DNA from: Parastagonospora avenae f. sp. tritici 18332-5
Lineage: Eukaryota; Ascomycota; Dothideomycetes; Pleosporales; Phaeosphaeriaceae
NCBI GenBank assembly: GCA_022559985.1
Contig: JAFJTR010000082.1
Coordinates: 1-64,000 of the forward strand
DNA length: 64,000 bases
Direction of reading: 5' to 3'
In this document: positions 46,917-58,237 of the stretch, piece by piece
Position numbering within the stretch: position 1 is the first letter of the stretch
How the letters are laid out: the number at the start of each line of letters is the position of its first letter
Position numbers and translations under genes: made by a program
Notes under the pieces: generated by a model
Told to the model about the DNA's origin: nothing
The model's database searches: none
The model's input: the letters and a program-made list of their open reading frames with translations, nothing else

Positions 46917-47809
46917 GCTTCGTAAACTTTGCTCGCAGCGTACTGCTGTTTTTGCTACCAGACACCGCGGTCGGGTATCGGGACATTGCTCCCACGGGGC
47001 CGCCTTCGTTCAGCTCCTGGAGTCTGACCATTGGTGGGTATGGTAGTCTGAGACGGGAACTACTCGACATGTCGACTTTGCGGGAGGAGACTACTACAAA
47101 CGGCTCGAAGAAAACAGAGGGGTTCACGTAAATTCGGCGGAAAATATGAAATTTGGCGTCGCAATCAACGATTTTGAATATCCGTAACTGGTCCTTGAAT
47201 CTATCCAGGATGATGGTAAGCTTAAAGTACACAGATCCATGCGTACGCCCCTTAATGATTGGCCTTAGTAGCACCACACTGTAGAGTGCTAGTTCGGGTA
47301 CAAAGAGTGTGCCACCCCTCATCACAGGATTCAGCGGAGCATCGCGGGATACCGGATATGACCAGGGACTTGGGGACACAGACATGAGGCCAGCTGAACC
47401 ACATCGTGAACTCGACAATGTATTCGAATGACTTTTGGCGTGCATAGGAGGAACCACCCATCCGGCTAGTGTTACATATCTGGCGGACACATCAAGGTGC
47501 TTCCCTTCAGGCGGCCGAAAAATCCCGGTGTGCAGGCCTATTGAAGCAGACGTTATACAGGCAAGATCCAAGCATGGCTGGCCAAGCATCCTTCCGAAGG
47601 AGACCGACAAACAGAAGAAAAGAGAAGTAATCTGATAATCCACATCTGGTGTCCACAGATATCAAGGGTCCCTGAGCTACACCAAGCTCCTCGAACTGGC
47701 CTGACCGCGGTCTGTTGAGTTAGCGGAGTCCGAAATGGTAATCTGTAAAATATGGTGCATAGTCGCGAGTGGCTATTGCTGCTGCTGCTCTTGTGAAAAG
47801 GGGGTATTA
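46917..47809. other. intergenic, no supported gene
   Basis: Open frames occur on both strands, the longest being 244 codons on minus at 46909-47643. None shows domain signatures or a convincing start. The right end is the 3' flank of the SR protein gene. Confidence 0.45.
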
Positions 47810-49144
47810 CTAGTAGCGACGAGGCGGGTATTCGGCCGCGGCGTCATATGGTGGGCGGACTCCCGGGCTGCGGGGACGAGCACCACGGGGGGAGGGAGGG
47901 CGGCCAGCCTCGTAGGGGCGACCATGACCGTTCATGTAGGGGTCGTCGTAGCGACGGGGAGGTGGTCCGGCCCTGGCATCGTAAGGATCGTCAGGGTATC
48001 GGGCGCGCGGTGGACCATACTCATCAGGTCCTCCCATACGACCACGTGGCGGGGAGCGTCCATAGCCTCCCTCACGCCTATCGTAGAACTCGCGCGGTGG
48101 AGTGCGTCGGCGGTAGTCATCGCGTCGAGGGCTGTAGCCACGAGGGGGACCACGGCGGTCATAGTAGTCGTCGTAAGGAGCAGGGGGGTAGCCACCACCA
48201 CGTCGGCCCATGGGCGAACGGGAGCGGTATCTATCACGACCGCGATCATCTGGTCCTCCAGGGCCTCCGTATGGAGCCCTAGGCTTGAAGGGAGGAGGTG
48301 GGGGCGGGTCGGAGACGTCCTGGGTGCAGGTGACTTCCTGACCCTTGAACTCACGGCGGTCCAGCTTCTCTACTGCGGTCTTCAAATCGGCTTGCGTCTC
48401 ATACTCGACGAACCTAAGGAGAAGTCAGTTGTCGTCATCGCAGAATATGGGTATAGGATACTGACCCAGTGCCATCGCGCTCGCGGCCAACTTCGGAATA
48501 GACGACGTCCAATCCAGACTGACGGGCAAAGTCTTTCAGGTCCTATGCAATGAGGTTAAGCCGAGTCCAAATCCAGAGAAGGGGTATCAGGAAGGACATG
48601 AGAACAAGCCACTACTGGTCCAGGAAACGGTATGCTGGCCACAGATGGGTACGGAAAAAATCCAATGCTCGGGGAATCTAACCTGCCAGCTGGTCTCCAC
48701 CGGAAGATTTGCTATCCTCATCCTGTACGGAGTACGACGTGGGCGCGGAGGAACACGCTCGTGGGGCGTGAAGTTCTCATTGCGGGCACGGGATCCGCGA
48801 GCGAACTGAACGATAAGGCGCTCACCCATGAAGTCAGTACCATCTGATAACTTGTTAGATCCTAATCCACAGAGATGGCCGAAAAGCGCGATTACGTACG
48901 AAATGCTGTTGCATGTTAGCACGAGCTCGATCACGCAAAATTCGCTCGAGAACATGGACTTACCAGGAACGACGTCCCGAGCGTCCATCGCATCCTTGTA
49001 CTCGATGAAGCCGAAGCCATTCATGAGCTTGACCTCGGTGATCTCGCCAGTGCCATGGGTCGCGAAATGGGCCTCGACTTCGGCCTTGGTGGCATTACGA
49101 GGGAGATTGCCCAAGTAAAGGCGGGTAGCGGAAACTTCGGTCAT
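47810..49144 (-). CDS. SR-type splicing factor with two RRMs (Srp2-like)
   Basis: Five exons join in frame: 49144-48964, 48905-48900 (6 nt), 48843-48683, 48542-48466 and 48413-47810, giving 342 residues. RRM1 (about residues 7-75) has the RNP2 motif RLYLGNLP and RNP1-like NGFGFIEY; RRM2 (about 102-170) has MRIANLPVETSWQDLK and a degenerate RNP1 (GTGFVEYE). The C-terminus is rich in RS, RGG and RDDYRR tracts (RDRYRSRSPMGRRGGGY). This layout fits nuclear SR proteins such as fission-yeast Srp2, which act in splicing and mRNA export. The microexon supplies the Ala-Phe-His of DVVPAFHGTDFMGERL. Its own transcript, rich in introns, may be autoregulated, an inference. Confidence 0.93.
48900..48905 (-). 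other. 6-nt microexon of the SR protein gene
   Basis: The six bases CATTTC are bounded by an upstream acceptor (CAACAG) and a downstream donor (GTACGTAA). With the last base of exon 1 and the first two of exon 3 they complete the codons GCA TTT CAT. Skipping the exon keeps the reading frame but removes two residues from the end of RRM1. The flanking introns are 58 and 56 bp. Confidence 0.85.
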
Positions 49145-50244
49145 GGTGAAGTCGTTGTTGAATATGAACCTCTGGGGAACCTAGCCTGGATTGGTAGTGA
49201 GCGCATGTTGACGTTTAATCAATGCCTAGAAGTGGACGCGATTGAGGTTTGCCAGAAGCGGAACGAGTGCAGATAAGAAGAGCGCCCAGCAGCAAGGAGC
49301 CAGTGGTCCGAGAGACGCGCGACAAAGGGAGCCAGAGGGATGCCTGGTTCATGTCCAACGGAATACAATAGCGTTGGGTCGTACCTTGGGATATTGGAAA
49401 CGGGCGGAAGTCCTGTCGCAACACGGCCGACCAACTATGGAGGATACCTAGGTGCGAAACTGGATGCAGCCGGATCGGCTAGCAAGTGCAGGTGGTAAAC
49501 ACGTTCAGTCGATTTCACCACGCGCGGTATTTGCGCAGAGGGTGGTGTATAGAGATGAGCGGGGGGTCAGTAATGGATATGAACGCCCGGAAGTGATGAT
49601 GGGTGGAGAAAGGTTGATGAGGTGAAATGCGCGAGGCGGAGCTGCCAAGCCTGCCCAGGTGCGCACTGGCCAGTATCACGTGCGCGTGGAGCGATCGTCG
49701 CAAATGCTATTCAGTGCGACAACGAAGTGAGGCAAATCATCAGGAAATGCTCTACGCGATGAAGTGAAGCGGCTCGCGTTAATGGTATTAGTTGAGAGCA
49801 GCAGAGCCGTGAATGAAGCGTAAGAACATGTTTTCTACCAGATTTAGCCCCAACTACACACCTGATCTCGGCTTCCGTTTGGGCAGCAACACGTTCAAGC
49901 AAATTGTTCAGTGTTTCTTGCGTGGCACATGATGCTATGCACAAGGCTGTACAGTTCAAGACGTTTCTTTAGGCCATTCATCTGAGGAGAGCCCGACCTG
50001 TGCGGAAGTAATAAACTATTGGAAGCTTTGGCTACAAGGGGAGGAGGTGGTTGCGAACATTCCAGGAAGACATCAGGCATGAGCCTGAAAACCATGGGGA
50101 GTGCACGATTAAGCCCTCAATCCTTCCAGCGATTTGGAAATTAAATGTACTTTGTAATCCTTGCTATGATACATGAGTGATCTACGGCCCAGCATGCTAC
50201 TACATGTGGCCGGACTGGGGCGGCACGCCTCACTCGTTGTGCCC
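49145..50244. other. intergenic, 1.1 kb, no gene
   Basis: Between the start of the SR gene and the 3' end of the ETF-QO gene. Only short open frames without signatures. Confidence 0.5.
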
Positions 50245-52187
50245 TCAAGTGAGGACATATTTCGGTCCTTCGCCGCCCTGAGGAGTCTGCCAATTAATGT
50301 CTTGGTCGGGCACTTTGATGTCGCAAGTCTTGCAGTGAACACAGCTGGCATGAATTAGCTTCACTTCTTGAACGGGGCATGCCTCAGGGGACCTCACTTT
50401 TGGGCGTTAATCTGGAATCGAACGCCAAGCTCTTTGCTGTCGTCCTCCACATACTCATACACACCAGCAGGACAAAATCGGTTCTCTATACCCTTGTACT
50501 TGGGCCACTCCTTTTGCGCATGTGCGTCCCAGTCCTTGACTTGAAGATGACATGGCTGGTCTTCCTCGTGATTTGTGCCACTTCGACTTACGCTAGTGAG
50601 AATATCGAAGCTGATTTTGCCGTCGGGCTTAGGGTACTCGATCTTTGGGCATTCGTCGGCGGTTTTGGTATTTGCGTGATCAGCCTTGCCGTGCTTTAAA
50701 GTCCATGGCGTGTTGCCTCGGAACACGTATGCCTCCAGTCCAGAATAAATGACACCGCCATAGATACCCAGTGGTGTATGGAAGGATGGTCGCATGTTGC
50801 GTACAGTTTTGAGCTCAGAGAACACAGAGGATTTCCGCATCTTGTCTTCGTAATCGAATAGAAAGACAGTCCCACCATCTGTGTTGCCTTGTAGCGCATC
50901 CCACGTCGCCTCAGCTGCCAACATGCCCGATCGCATGGCAGTATGTGTGCCCTTGATCTTGGGTACATTGACTAGACCAGCTGAGTCACCAAGAAGCGCT
51001 CCTCCAGGAAATGCAAGCTTTGGTATTGACTGGTAGCCACCTTCGATAAGGGTCCTTGCACCATAAGAGATGCATTTGCCTCCCTCCAGCACGTCTTTGT
51101 ACAATGGATGATGCTTCATCTTCTGAAACTCGCCATATGGTGCTAGCCACGGGTTCGGGTAATCGAGGCCGACCACAAGACCTATACTAACCAGGTTCTC
51201 GCCAAAGTGGTACATCCAACCACCACCATATGTGTCTTTTGGTAATGGGTAACCCATTGAGTGAACCACAAGGCCGGACTGGAACTTTTCTGGCTGGACC
51301 TCCCACACTTCCTTGATGCCGAGGCCGTAGGTTTGGTGCTGACTGTCCCTCCTGAGGTCGTACTTCTTGATCACTTGCTTCGACAGACTACCGTGGCACC
51401 CTTCACCAAGCAAGGTAACGCGCGCATGAAACTCCATGCCGCGTTCAAAAGAGTCCTTTGCCTTACCCTCGCGTGAGATGCCAAGATCGTTCGTGGCAAC
51501 ACCTTTGACCACTCCCTCGTGATTGTATAGGATTTCTGATGCTGCAAACCCGGGATATATTTCTACACCCACTTCCTCTGCTCGCTCCCCCAACCATTTG
51601 ACCATCTGATTCAGACTTATTATGAAGTTGCCGTGGTTGTTCATCTGGGGTGGTTTCGGTAGAGGGATAGCACTATTTTTGGTGAGGAAGCGCATGCGGT
51701 CTTCTTTTGCGGGCGTTATGTCGAAGAAGCGCTCTGGATTGTCTTCTGAGCGCCAGTTCGGCAATAGCTCATCGAGGGCAGAAGGCTCGATGACATTGCC
51801 GGACACAATGTGGTCGCCCAGCTCGCCGGCCTTTTCTAGCAGCAAGACCCTAAAGTCTTCATTGCCCGCTGCATTCGCCAATTGCTTGAGCTTGATGGCG
51901 GCCGATAGCCCCGCGGGGCCACCGCCCACAATAAGCACGTCGACCTCGTCTGCCTCGCGCTCAATCGATCGTGGGTCAAAAGTGTCGTCTTCAGTGGCAA
52001 GGCGTGTTCGTGGCGTAGACGAAAAAGCTCGTCTTTGTCCGGCAATCCGGACGGCAGGGCGATGTGACTGCCATAGCGAGCGTGTCCGCGAAGGTGCGCA
52101 CGCAAAGCTGCGAGTAGGTATGCGCGCAGAGCGTGACGTTGCAAGCAAGTGGCGTGTTAGCGACGTGGGTAGAGATCTGGAAGCCAT
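50245..52187 (-). CDS. ETFDH: electron transfer flavoprotein-ubiquinone oxidoreductase
   Basis: Exon 1 (52187-50398) and exon 2 (50344-50245) join in frame to 629 residues across a 53-bp intron. A basic, Ser/Arg-rich mitochondrial presequence (residues 1-65) precedes the FAD fold VLIVGGGPAGLSAAIKL (GGGPAG at 88-93). The 4Fe-4S cluster ligands are split by the intron: Cys in NRFCPAGVYE on exon 1 and the three Cys of CVHCKTC on exon 2. The enzyme passes electrons from ETF (fatty-acid and amino-acid oxidation) to ubiquinone at the inner membrane; yeast has it as Cir2. I start at the ATG of MASRSLPTSL, since the longer upstream reading lacks a presequence-like start. It complements the peroxisomal hydratase in lipid use. 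Confidence 0.96.
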
Positions 52188-53667
52188 GGTGATGTGAGGC
52201 GAGATGAGTATGAAACAGCCTCCAGCACGACACGAGACACGTGCAAGGCCACAAAATGTACCGAAATAACTGGGATGCTTTTTGCACACCAAATAGTCAC
52301 CGCGAGCTGCCTCAATCACGGGGATTGTGGTTGAAGGCGTGAATTCGCGCCCCCCATCTTTCGTCTTGCCTCAATGACGAAGCTTAGAAGTTCCAACCGA
52401 GGCTAAGCGGCGCGCGGATTTCGATTGCCGGGCCGCTGATTGGCCCGCACCTTCCTCTCTTTCTGCGAACGTAAGAGCCTTCCTTTCATTGTTGTGACAA
52501 CCACCAACAGCGGTACCAATGCCATGACCTCTACAATTTCACGAGCTTACGTATACCTACGCGACTTACGGCTTTCTGCGCACGACCGTATCCAGTCAAA
52601 GCCGATTTTAGCAACATTGGTCGGCGGTCCCGTCCGAGAGCGAATGTTCCGCAGAGCCTCACCCTAGGGCAGACCGTAACAGAGCCATCCTGTGTATCAC
52701 CACAAGCCATGGCCGTTGGGCTTTAGCACGTAGTTGAGTGACAGATGCTCGCATTTACCTTGCAATACTCGCAGCTGCGGGAGAAGACGAACGAACAGGG
52801 CCTTGTCACAGACAATGAAGAGTAAGACCGAGCAAAAGCACCACGCGGAGTCCTCGCAGGCTATCAATGATTTGAAGCCTTCCAGCTATTTCCATCATCT
52901 CGTTGTACTTGTTGACTGCGTGATCCCCAGGTTCTGAGGCTCAACGCTCGTGCACCCGTCCCTATGAAACCCGCCAAGCCTCATCTCCATACCACGAAGT
53001 GTCCCACAGCATGGCCCGATTGGAAGAGCGCAGTGGCCTCAGTCACACACCAAACTTATGCGTTTAGCATCTGCTCCTTTTCGCATAATGTTCCCCTAGT
53101 CGTCTGCAACATGCTCTCTAACAGTACACGTTCGATGACCCCACATGCCAAAGCTCGATGACATCGGCTGTCAGGCATGAAGCTTGCGTCAATCCAGAGT
53201 GGATGCGTTTGATTCGATCGTTTACAGCCAAGTCCACGCGTTCAAGGCCTTTCCTGTCCAGGTCACAACGGTCAAGCGTTCGGAAGCTTCCTGTACCTGT
53301 AAGAGAAAATTGGAGGCCCCCGATCGTTCTTTTTTTGGAGCCTGGCCGCCTCAGGGTATCTTCATACAGCGTCTGTATGATGTTCACGGGAGAAGCAAAC
53401 AGTCACTCCAGGCACGGTCTCGTCAATCGTCGGCCTTGCTTGTATTTGGCGAAGCTCCATAACACACAATCATACGCATTGAATATATAAGTCTCCCTCT
53501 CCACACTGTTCAACGATACGCCCAGCTTCATTCTGTCAAACATTCCCTTGGTGCAGCGCACTCTTCACTTCAATTCACTTCCATTCTTTCATCGAGCTGT
53601 GCTCACTGTTTAATACCGACAGATCTCACTACGTTCCTTCATCCGCAGGTTCATTTTACACTTCATC
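52188..53667. other. divergent intergenic region, 1.5 kb
   Basis: The region between the ETF-QO start and the secreted repeat protein. No gene is supported. A TATA box for the latter lies at 53484-53490, followed by a pyrimidine-rich leader. Confidence 0.5.
53484..53490 (+). promoter_or_regulatory. TATA box of the secreted repeat protein gene
   Basis: TATATAA, about 180 bp upstream of the ATG at 53668, is followed by a CT-rich stretch (gtctccctctccac) typical of strongly transcribed fungal genes. Confidence 0.6.
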
Positions 53668-55312
53668 ATGAGGTACACACTTCTTACTCTCCTTTCCGCC
53701 TCAATGGTGGCAGCGGCTCCAGCGCCTTTTGTGGTCTCTGGAGATGTCGCAGCCATTGGTAGCGCAACTGAAAGCCTCGGTCGTCGAGAGCCCCATGACT
53801 TCGTCAAGCGTGCCTTTCCTGTCCGTCGTGCAACTGTTCTAGCACGCGGTCAGAAGAACGCTAATGCCAACGCTGAAGAAGGCGCTGTTGCTGCAGAGGA
53901 AGAGGCTCAGCAACAGCAGGATAATGCCGCCGCCGGTGCTGATGAGCAGCAGGCGAAGGGCAAGGGAAAGGGCAAGGGAAAGCAGGAGGCACAAGCTGGT
54001 AAGCTCGCTGAACCAAGTGTTGTGCCTGTTTCCTAATTCACTCACAGATCAAGCCGCAGCCGATCAGGCACAACAGGAGGCCGCGGGCGCAGAGCAGAAC
54101 AATGCCGCTGCTCATGAGGCTGCCAATGCAGAGCAGGACAACGCTGCGGCCGATCAGGCACAACAGGAGGCCGCAGGCGCAGCACAGGACAATGCCGCTG
54201 CCCATGAGGCTGCCAATGCAGAGCAGGATAATGCCGCCGACGAGGCCGCCAACGCAGAGCAAGACGCAGCTGCAGACCAGAACAATGCCGCCGACCAGAA
54301 GCAACAGGACGCCGCAGCCGACGAAGCCGCCAACGCAGAGCAAGACGCAGCTGCAGACCAGAACAATGCCGCCGACCAGAAGCAACAGGACGCCGCCGCT
54401 GAAGAGGCTGCCGCAGCCGAACAACAGCAGAAAGAAGCCCCTGCTGAGCAGAACATGGCTGCCATGAATGCGACTGGAGATGCTGCAGCAGACCAGAAAG
54501 CAGCAGCAGAGCAACAGAAGGCTGCTGACGAGGCTGCCAAGAAGGCTGATGAGCAAGCCCAACAGGATGCGAAGAAAGAAGCCGATGCTCAGGCCAAGGC
54601 CGACAAACAAGCCCAGAAAGAAGCTGAAGCAGCCGCCAAGCAAGAAGCAGACGCACAGAAGAAGGCCGATCAGCAAGCCCAAAAAGAAGCAGCAGCGGCT
54701 GAGAAGCAGGCAGCAGAGGAGCAAAAGAAGGCCAACGAAGCCGCCCAGAAGGCCGAAGAGCAAGCCCAAAAGGACCAACAAGCCGCAGACCAAGCCGCAG
54801 CTGATGAACAGAAACAGGCCGAGCAGGCCGCCCAGGACGCCGCACAACAGCAACAGGATGCCGCAGCTGGTAACGCTACCGAGGTGATCGATAACGCCGG
54901 TGCTGCCAACGTCACTGAGGGCGTTGCTGGAAACGCTACAGAGGTCAACAACGGTAAGGGTAAAGGCAACGGCAACAACGAGGGCAAGGGGAACGGCAAG
55001 CAGAACGGCAAGGGAAAGGGCAACGGCAATAACAACCTCGCCCAACTTCTCCAGGAAGCTGAAGCCGCCCTCCAGGCTGGTGGTCAGGAGCAGCAGAGTG
55101 GTGGACTCAGTGGTCTGCTAAGTGGCCTCCTTGGTGGCGGTGCTGCCAAGGGCAAGGCGAACGCTGGAGCTGGCGCCGGTGCTGGTGGACTTGATATTGG
55201 TGCACTTCTCGGTGGTCTCGGAGGTGGAGCGCAGGCCAAGGCGAAGGCCGCGGGCATTGACCTCAACGCTGATGGCATTGGTCGCAGCCACAAGAGGGCC
55301 TTCCGTGCTTAG
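53668..55312 (+). CDS. secreted Ala/Gln/Asp-rich tandem-repeat protein
   Basis: Exons 53668-53998 and 54048-55312 give 531 residues. A signal peptide (MRYTLLTLLSASMVAAAPA) is followed by possible Kex2 sites (FVKR, PVRR). Exon 2 encodes two 30-residue units (DQAQQEAAGA...HEAANAEQDNAA), two 27-residue units (DEAANAEQDAAADQNNAADQ) and a long Lys/Ala/Gln helical stretch likely to coil. Then come N-glycosylation sites (NATEV, NVTEG, NATEV), a Gly/Asn/Lys tract and a Gly/Leu-rich end (SGLLSGLLGGG). The chain ends with a dibasic HKRAFRA. It contains no cysteine. It could be a cell-wall or secreted structural protein; the function is unknown. The reverse strand also reads openly but only because of codon bias. 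Confidence 0.85.
54059..54400. repeat. coding tandem repeats, 90-bp and 81-bp units
   Basis: Two 90-bp units begin at 54059 and 54149. They are followed by two nearly identical 81-bp units beginning at 54239 and 54320. All are multiples of three and lie in frame in the secreted repeat protein. Such repeats often vary in copy number between isolates. Confidence 0.85.
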
Positions 55313-56090
55313 ATGTTTAATGTTTTACTACACGGATGGACATGGCTACGGGCTTTGATAGCTCACCATGGGAATTTCACAGCAGGACTTAGTAGCTCAG
55401 AGCAAAAATTGTTTGGGTGAAAGGCAGTTTTACATGTATACTTCTAAAATATAGACGGATGGGCAAACCAGTCGAACTGGTGTCATCATGAGAGTATATT
55501 CTTACCTCAACATAATCTTGATCACGCCTTTCAATTTCCAACTGCTCACCTATTCAACGCATGAGAAGCAGCTGATATTCTTCAAGATGGTGGCTTCACC
55601 TCCACGTTTCAGCTCCGCGGTTCGCCGAACGCCCAAGACTTTGACGGTTCTGTCGCCTGTTCTTGAGTCGACTGCACGGCATAACATCGAGCTCCTGGTC
55701 GGTCGCTTCGGAAACGTGACCTGTCTGGATGTTACATGGGAATGCAAGGTGGACGCGTACACCATGACATAAGACATTTAAACTTTTTGACGCAGCATAA
55801 TGAGAGCCAAAGGTGTATGTAAGGCTATGAGATTGCAGGAAGAAGTATATTGCATGCCGTATAGCTTCGGGATAGACTATAGCATTTAGGCGGGAACGTG
55901 TGTTGCCGACCAAGTCCTTTCATCACATAAACATGCTTGACTAGAAACCGCTTCCCTCGCTTTTGCAGACAGACTCCATTGAGCCACCTGCGTTGTTGCG
56001 GACAGATTAAGTTCCATTAGTCTCATTGTTTCGGAATGGTGTAGAGAATGCAGAACTTGACTCAAAGTCGACGCGAATCGAAAGATTAGA
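55313..56090. other. intergenic, no gene
   Basis: This is the 3' flank of the secreted repeat protein and the convergent 3' flank of the small minus-strand gene. A few short open frames have no support. Confidence 0.5.
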
Positions 56091-56562
56091 CTACGCAAAG
56101 TCAGTGTCTTTAGCGGTAGCTTGGGACGGTTCGTATGCTATGATCTGCACAACACCCGCAGTGAAGATGACCTCGAGGAGCATATCGACAAACCATCTAA
56201 CGATAACGTTGCGACCGTGATCTGGAACTGTCGGGAGTTGAGATGATACTGTCGGGAAATGGACACAGATGTGCTGGAGCATGGCATTGAAGAGGGTGTC
56301 GTAGTCCTTGAAAGTGGTTGGCGCGCCAGATTCCTCAAACGACTCGGTGACGTGAAGAGCTAGAATGGCTATGTCGTCGATCATCTCCGGTGTCATTACA
56401 CCGACGATGCTTGGCGTCTGCCTCTCGAAGACTCTCCAGGCTGACATTGGCGGCGGTAGGTTGTGGATGACTGATGGTCGTGTTAGTGAGAAGTCTTTCA
56501 GTAAGTCAAGGCTTACTTGTACAAGACGAAGGGGTGCTGGGATCCGGTGAGTGCGAATGCAT
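56091..56562 (-). CDS. small hypothetical protein with one membrane segment
   Basis: Exon 1 (56562-56517) and exon 2 (56470-56091) join with matching phase (A + TC) across a 46-bp intron (GTAAGC donor, CTAAC branch, CAG acceptor), giving 141 residues. After a short Ser/Pro leader (MHSHSPDPSTPSSC) comes a helical region (MTPEMIDDIAILALHVTES; FNAMLQHICVHF). A hydrophobic segment follows (WFVDMLLEVIFTAGVVQIIAY), probably membrane-spanning or amphipathic. No family is recognised. The frame upstream of exon 1 on the same strand is open in other phases, so the start is the least certain part. Confidence 0.55.
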
Positions 56563-56796
56563 TGTTGTTAGAAAGGAGCGTGTGAGTTGGTGTAAAGGGT
56601 TGAGGAGGGACGGGATGGTCGAGCATCACGGCGTTATTGATTGTTGTGACTGTTACGTCACCCATGCGGCATTGGAAGGCAATGGCACCCAGCTTCACAG
56701 CAAGCGTCAACGAATAAAGTAGCCAACAGTTACCCACGTCAGTGCGAGGACTACCGGAGAGTCCGGCATGTCCGGCATGTCCGACATGTTCGACAT

Positions 56797-57160
56797 GGTG
56801 AAGCCCGTGTACGTCTTGGTCACTAAGGACGGTAAAATACAATACAAGACTTGGAAAGGACGGGATACTAAAGGTCTCACATATAGTACGTATGCCAGGT
56901 ACAGTCGACGACACGATTCGAGAGCTCGCTCTAACTATCGCAAGAAGAAAATTTATACTGGGGCTGTTTCATCGCCCTGGTGGAGCTCCAGCACCTCCTC
57001 GTGAACTACGTTCCCCTGGTCTACGTCCTAGCGTCGGTTGGCAAAGTTTTACCGCTGGACTTCAAAGGCCCAGGACAGGTCGTCAAAATTGTAGAAGACC
57101 GGTCAGATGCCAGAAACACGCGCGCAGCGAAAACCCAGGAACTAGGCCGGTACAGTAAGA
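56797..57160 (+). pseudogene. frameshifted relative of the 45227-45997 gene
   Basis: The plus strand reads VKPVYV...YKTWKGR in one phase, then RMPGTVDD, then in another phase VLASVGKVLPLDFKGPGQVVKIVED. Each block matches, in the same order, the C-terminal half of the hypothetical protein at 45227-45997 (VKPVYV, YRAWKGR, RMPGADD, ADKVLPLDLKDLSQVVKVVKD). Phase changes between blocks mean it cannot make the same protein. A 9-bp GTCCGGCAT-like repeat lies just upstream at 56761-56796. The N-terminal half of the family is absent. Confidence 0.65.
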
Positions 57161-57993
57161 AAGTGTCTTCCACTGCAGTGTATCACAAGTCACGCATATA
57201 TGCTTCCTGTATACCTTCAAGGTTACAAGAAAAACTGCTCATCTGCACAAAAGTTCATGTAGGTAGATGGACTACCTCGTCATTGTCAGCATGAGTCTCG
57301 TAGGGCGAGTAATGGGCTGAGCTGTCAACATATGGCTTCAGTTAGGCCTACCCTGAAGAATGGAAGGCTGATCTTAGCCTTCTCGAATACCGTGCGAAGT
57401 AAGACGAGCAAATACCAGCGCGGATACTCTAGACAGGGCGGAGCGGATGCCTCACGGCTACTATTCCGAGAGTGAGTGTGCCAAGCGGAACATGGACGGT
57501 TGTGACCATGGCCAGTCCAAGGATTAATATCGTTTACGCGAGCGAGGTCTAGTTCATGGCGAGTAGTCTAAATATGGTCACGGTGCGGATCCACGCAGTC
57601 GCCGTCGTGACGACTACAGTTATTTCTTGTCCCAATGTACCTAGGTATACAACAATACAGTCATTGTCCGCTGTCTCCTAATATCTACATTTCCCGTGCC
57701 TGAAGAGACTCAGCAAAGCTGTTGTTTGTCGTCACGTTAAAAAGCTCTCGCCTTACTATTTGACCCCAACTACATTGCACTCTCAAAGCGCGCTTAATAA
57801 AAGGAGTTCCACAGTGCAACTTCTCTGCTACACAGTGAACTTTACACCAGAAGTAAAGATTGTAATTCCATATTTGAATTATTCTAGCTCTTGACTTTCA
57901 AACTCATCACTTCTGAGTTACAATATATAGTCCATTCAACATCATGACTGCTCCGAATACTTTCACATATAAATACATTGCAGGCTGCTCAAG
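57161..57993. other. intergenic, AT-richer, no gene
   Basis: No gene is supported. Near the right end an AATATATAG motif (about 57921) and a CATTGCAG possible 5'-UTR acceptor (about 57983) precede the small frame at 57994. Confidence 0.45.
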
Positions 57994-58199
57994 ATGCCAC
58001 CCAACAAGACTCAAGACGCCATCGCCGACTTGAACGCTAGCGCTGCTGCAAATGTCACTGAGGGCGCTGCTAGTAGCAGTTCACCTCACAGCCAGGTAAA
58101 TGAGCAACTGTATCTTTACATCTGTCGATATATTGGTAGAAAAAGGAAATACGCATGTAGATGCAATGTCGCTAAATGATACTGTATCAGCCTGTCTAA
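57994..58199 (+). CDS. possible very small protein (about 36 residues)
   Basis: The first exon, 57994-58095, encodes MPPNKTQDAIADLNASA and ANVTEGAASSSSPHSQ, and ends at a GTAAAT donor. An acceptor at 58190 (TATCAG) would add Pro-Val and a stop. The block N-A-x-A-A-N-V-T-E-G resembles a segment of the secreted repeat protein (54896-54930), suggesting a related or duplicated piece. The extent and translation are uncertain. Unspliced, the frame runs to 58179. Confidence 0.25.
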
Positions 58200-58237
58200 C
58201 CCACAGAGAACCATGCGCTCATCCAGTAATAACCTTA

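Noticed and set aside
46909..47643. 244-codon minus-strand frame
   Set aside because: No convincing start and no family motifs. It sits beside a plus-strand pseudogene, and its composition looks like chance.
47735..48553. 272-codon plus-strand frame
   Set aside because: Antisense to the RS/RGG-rich tail of the SR protein.
54038..55045. 335-codon Leu/Cys-rich minus-strand frame resembling a membrane protein
   Set aside because: It is the reverse complement of GC-rich Ala/Gln/Lys repeat codons of the secreted protein; the hydrophobicity is a by-product.
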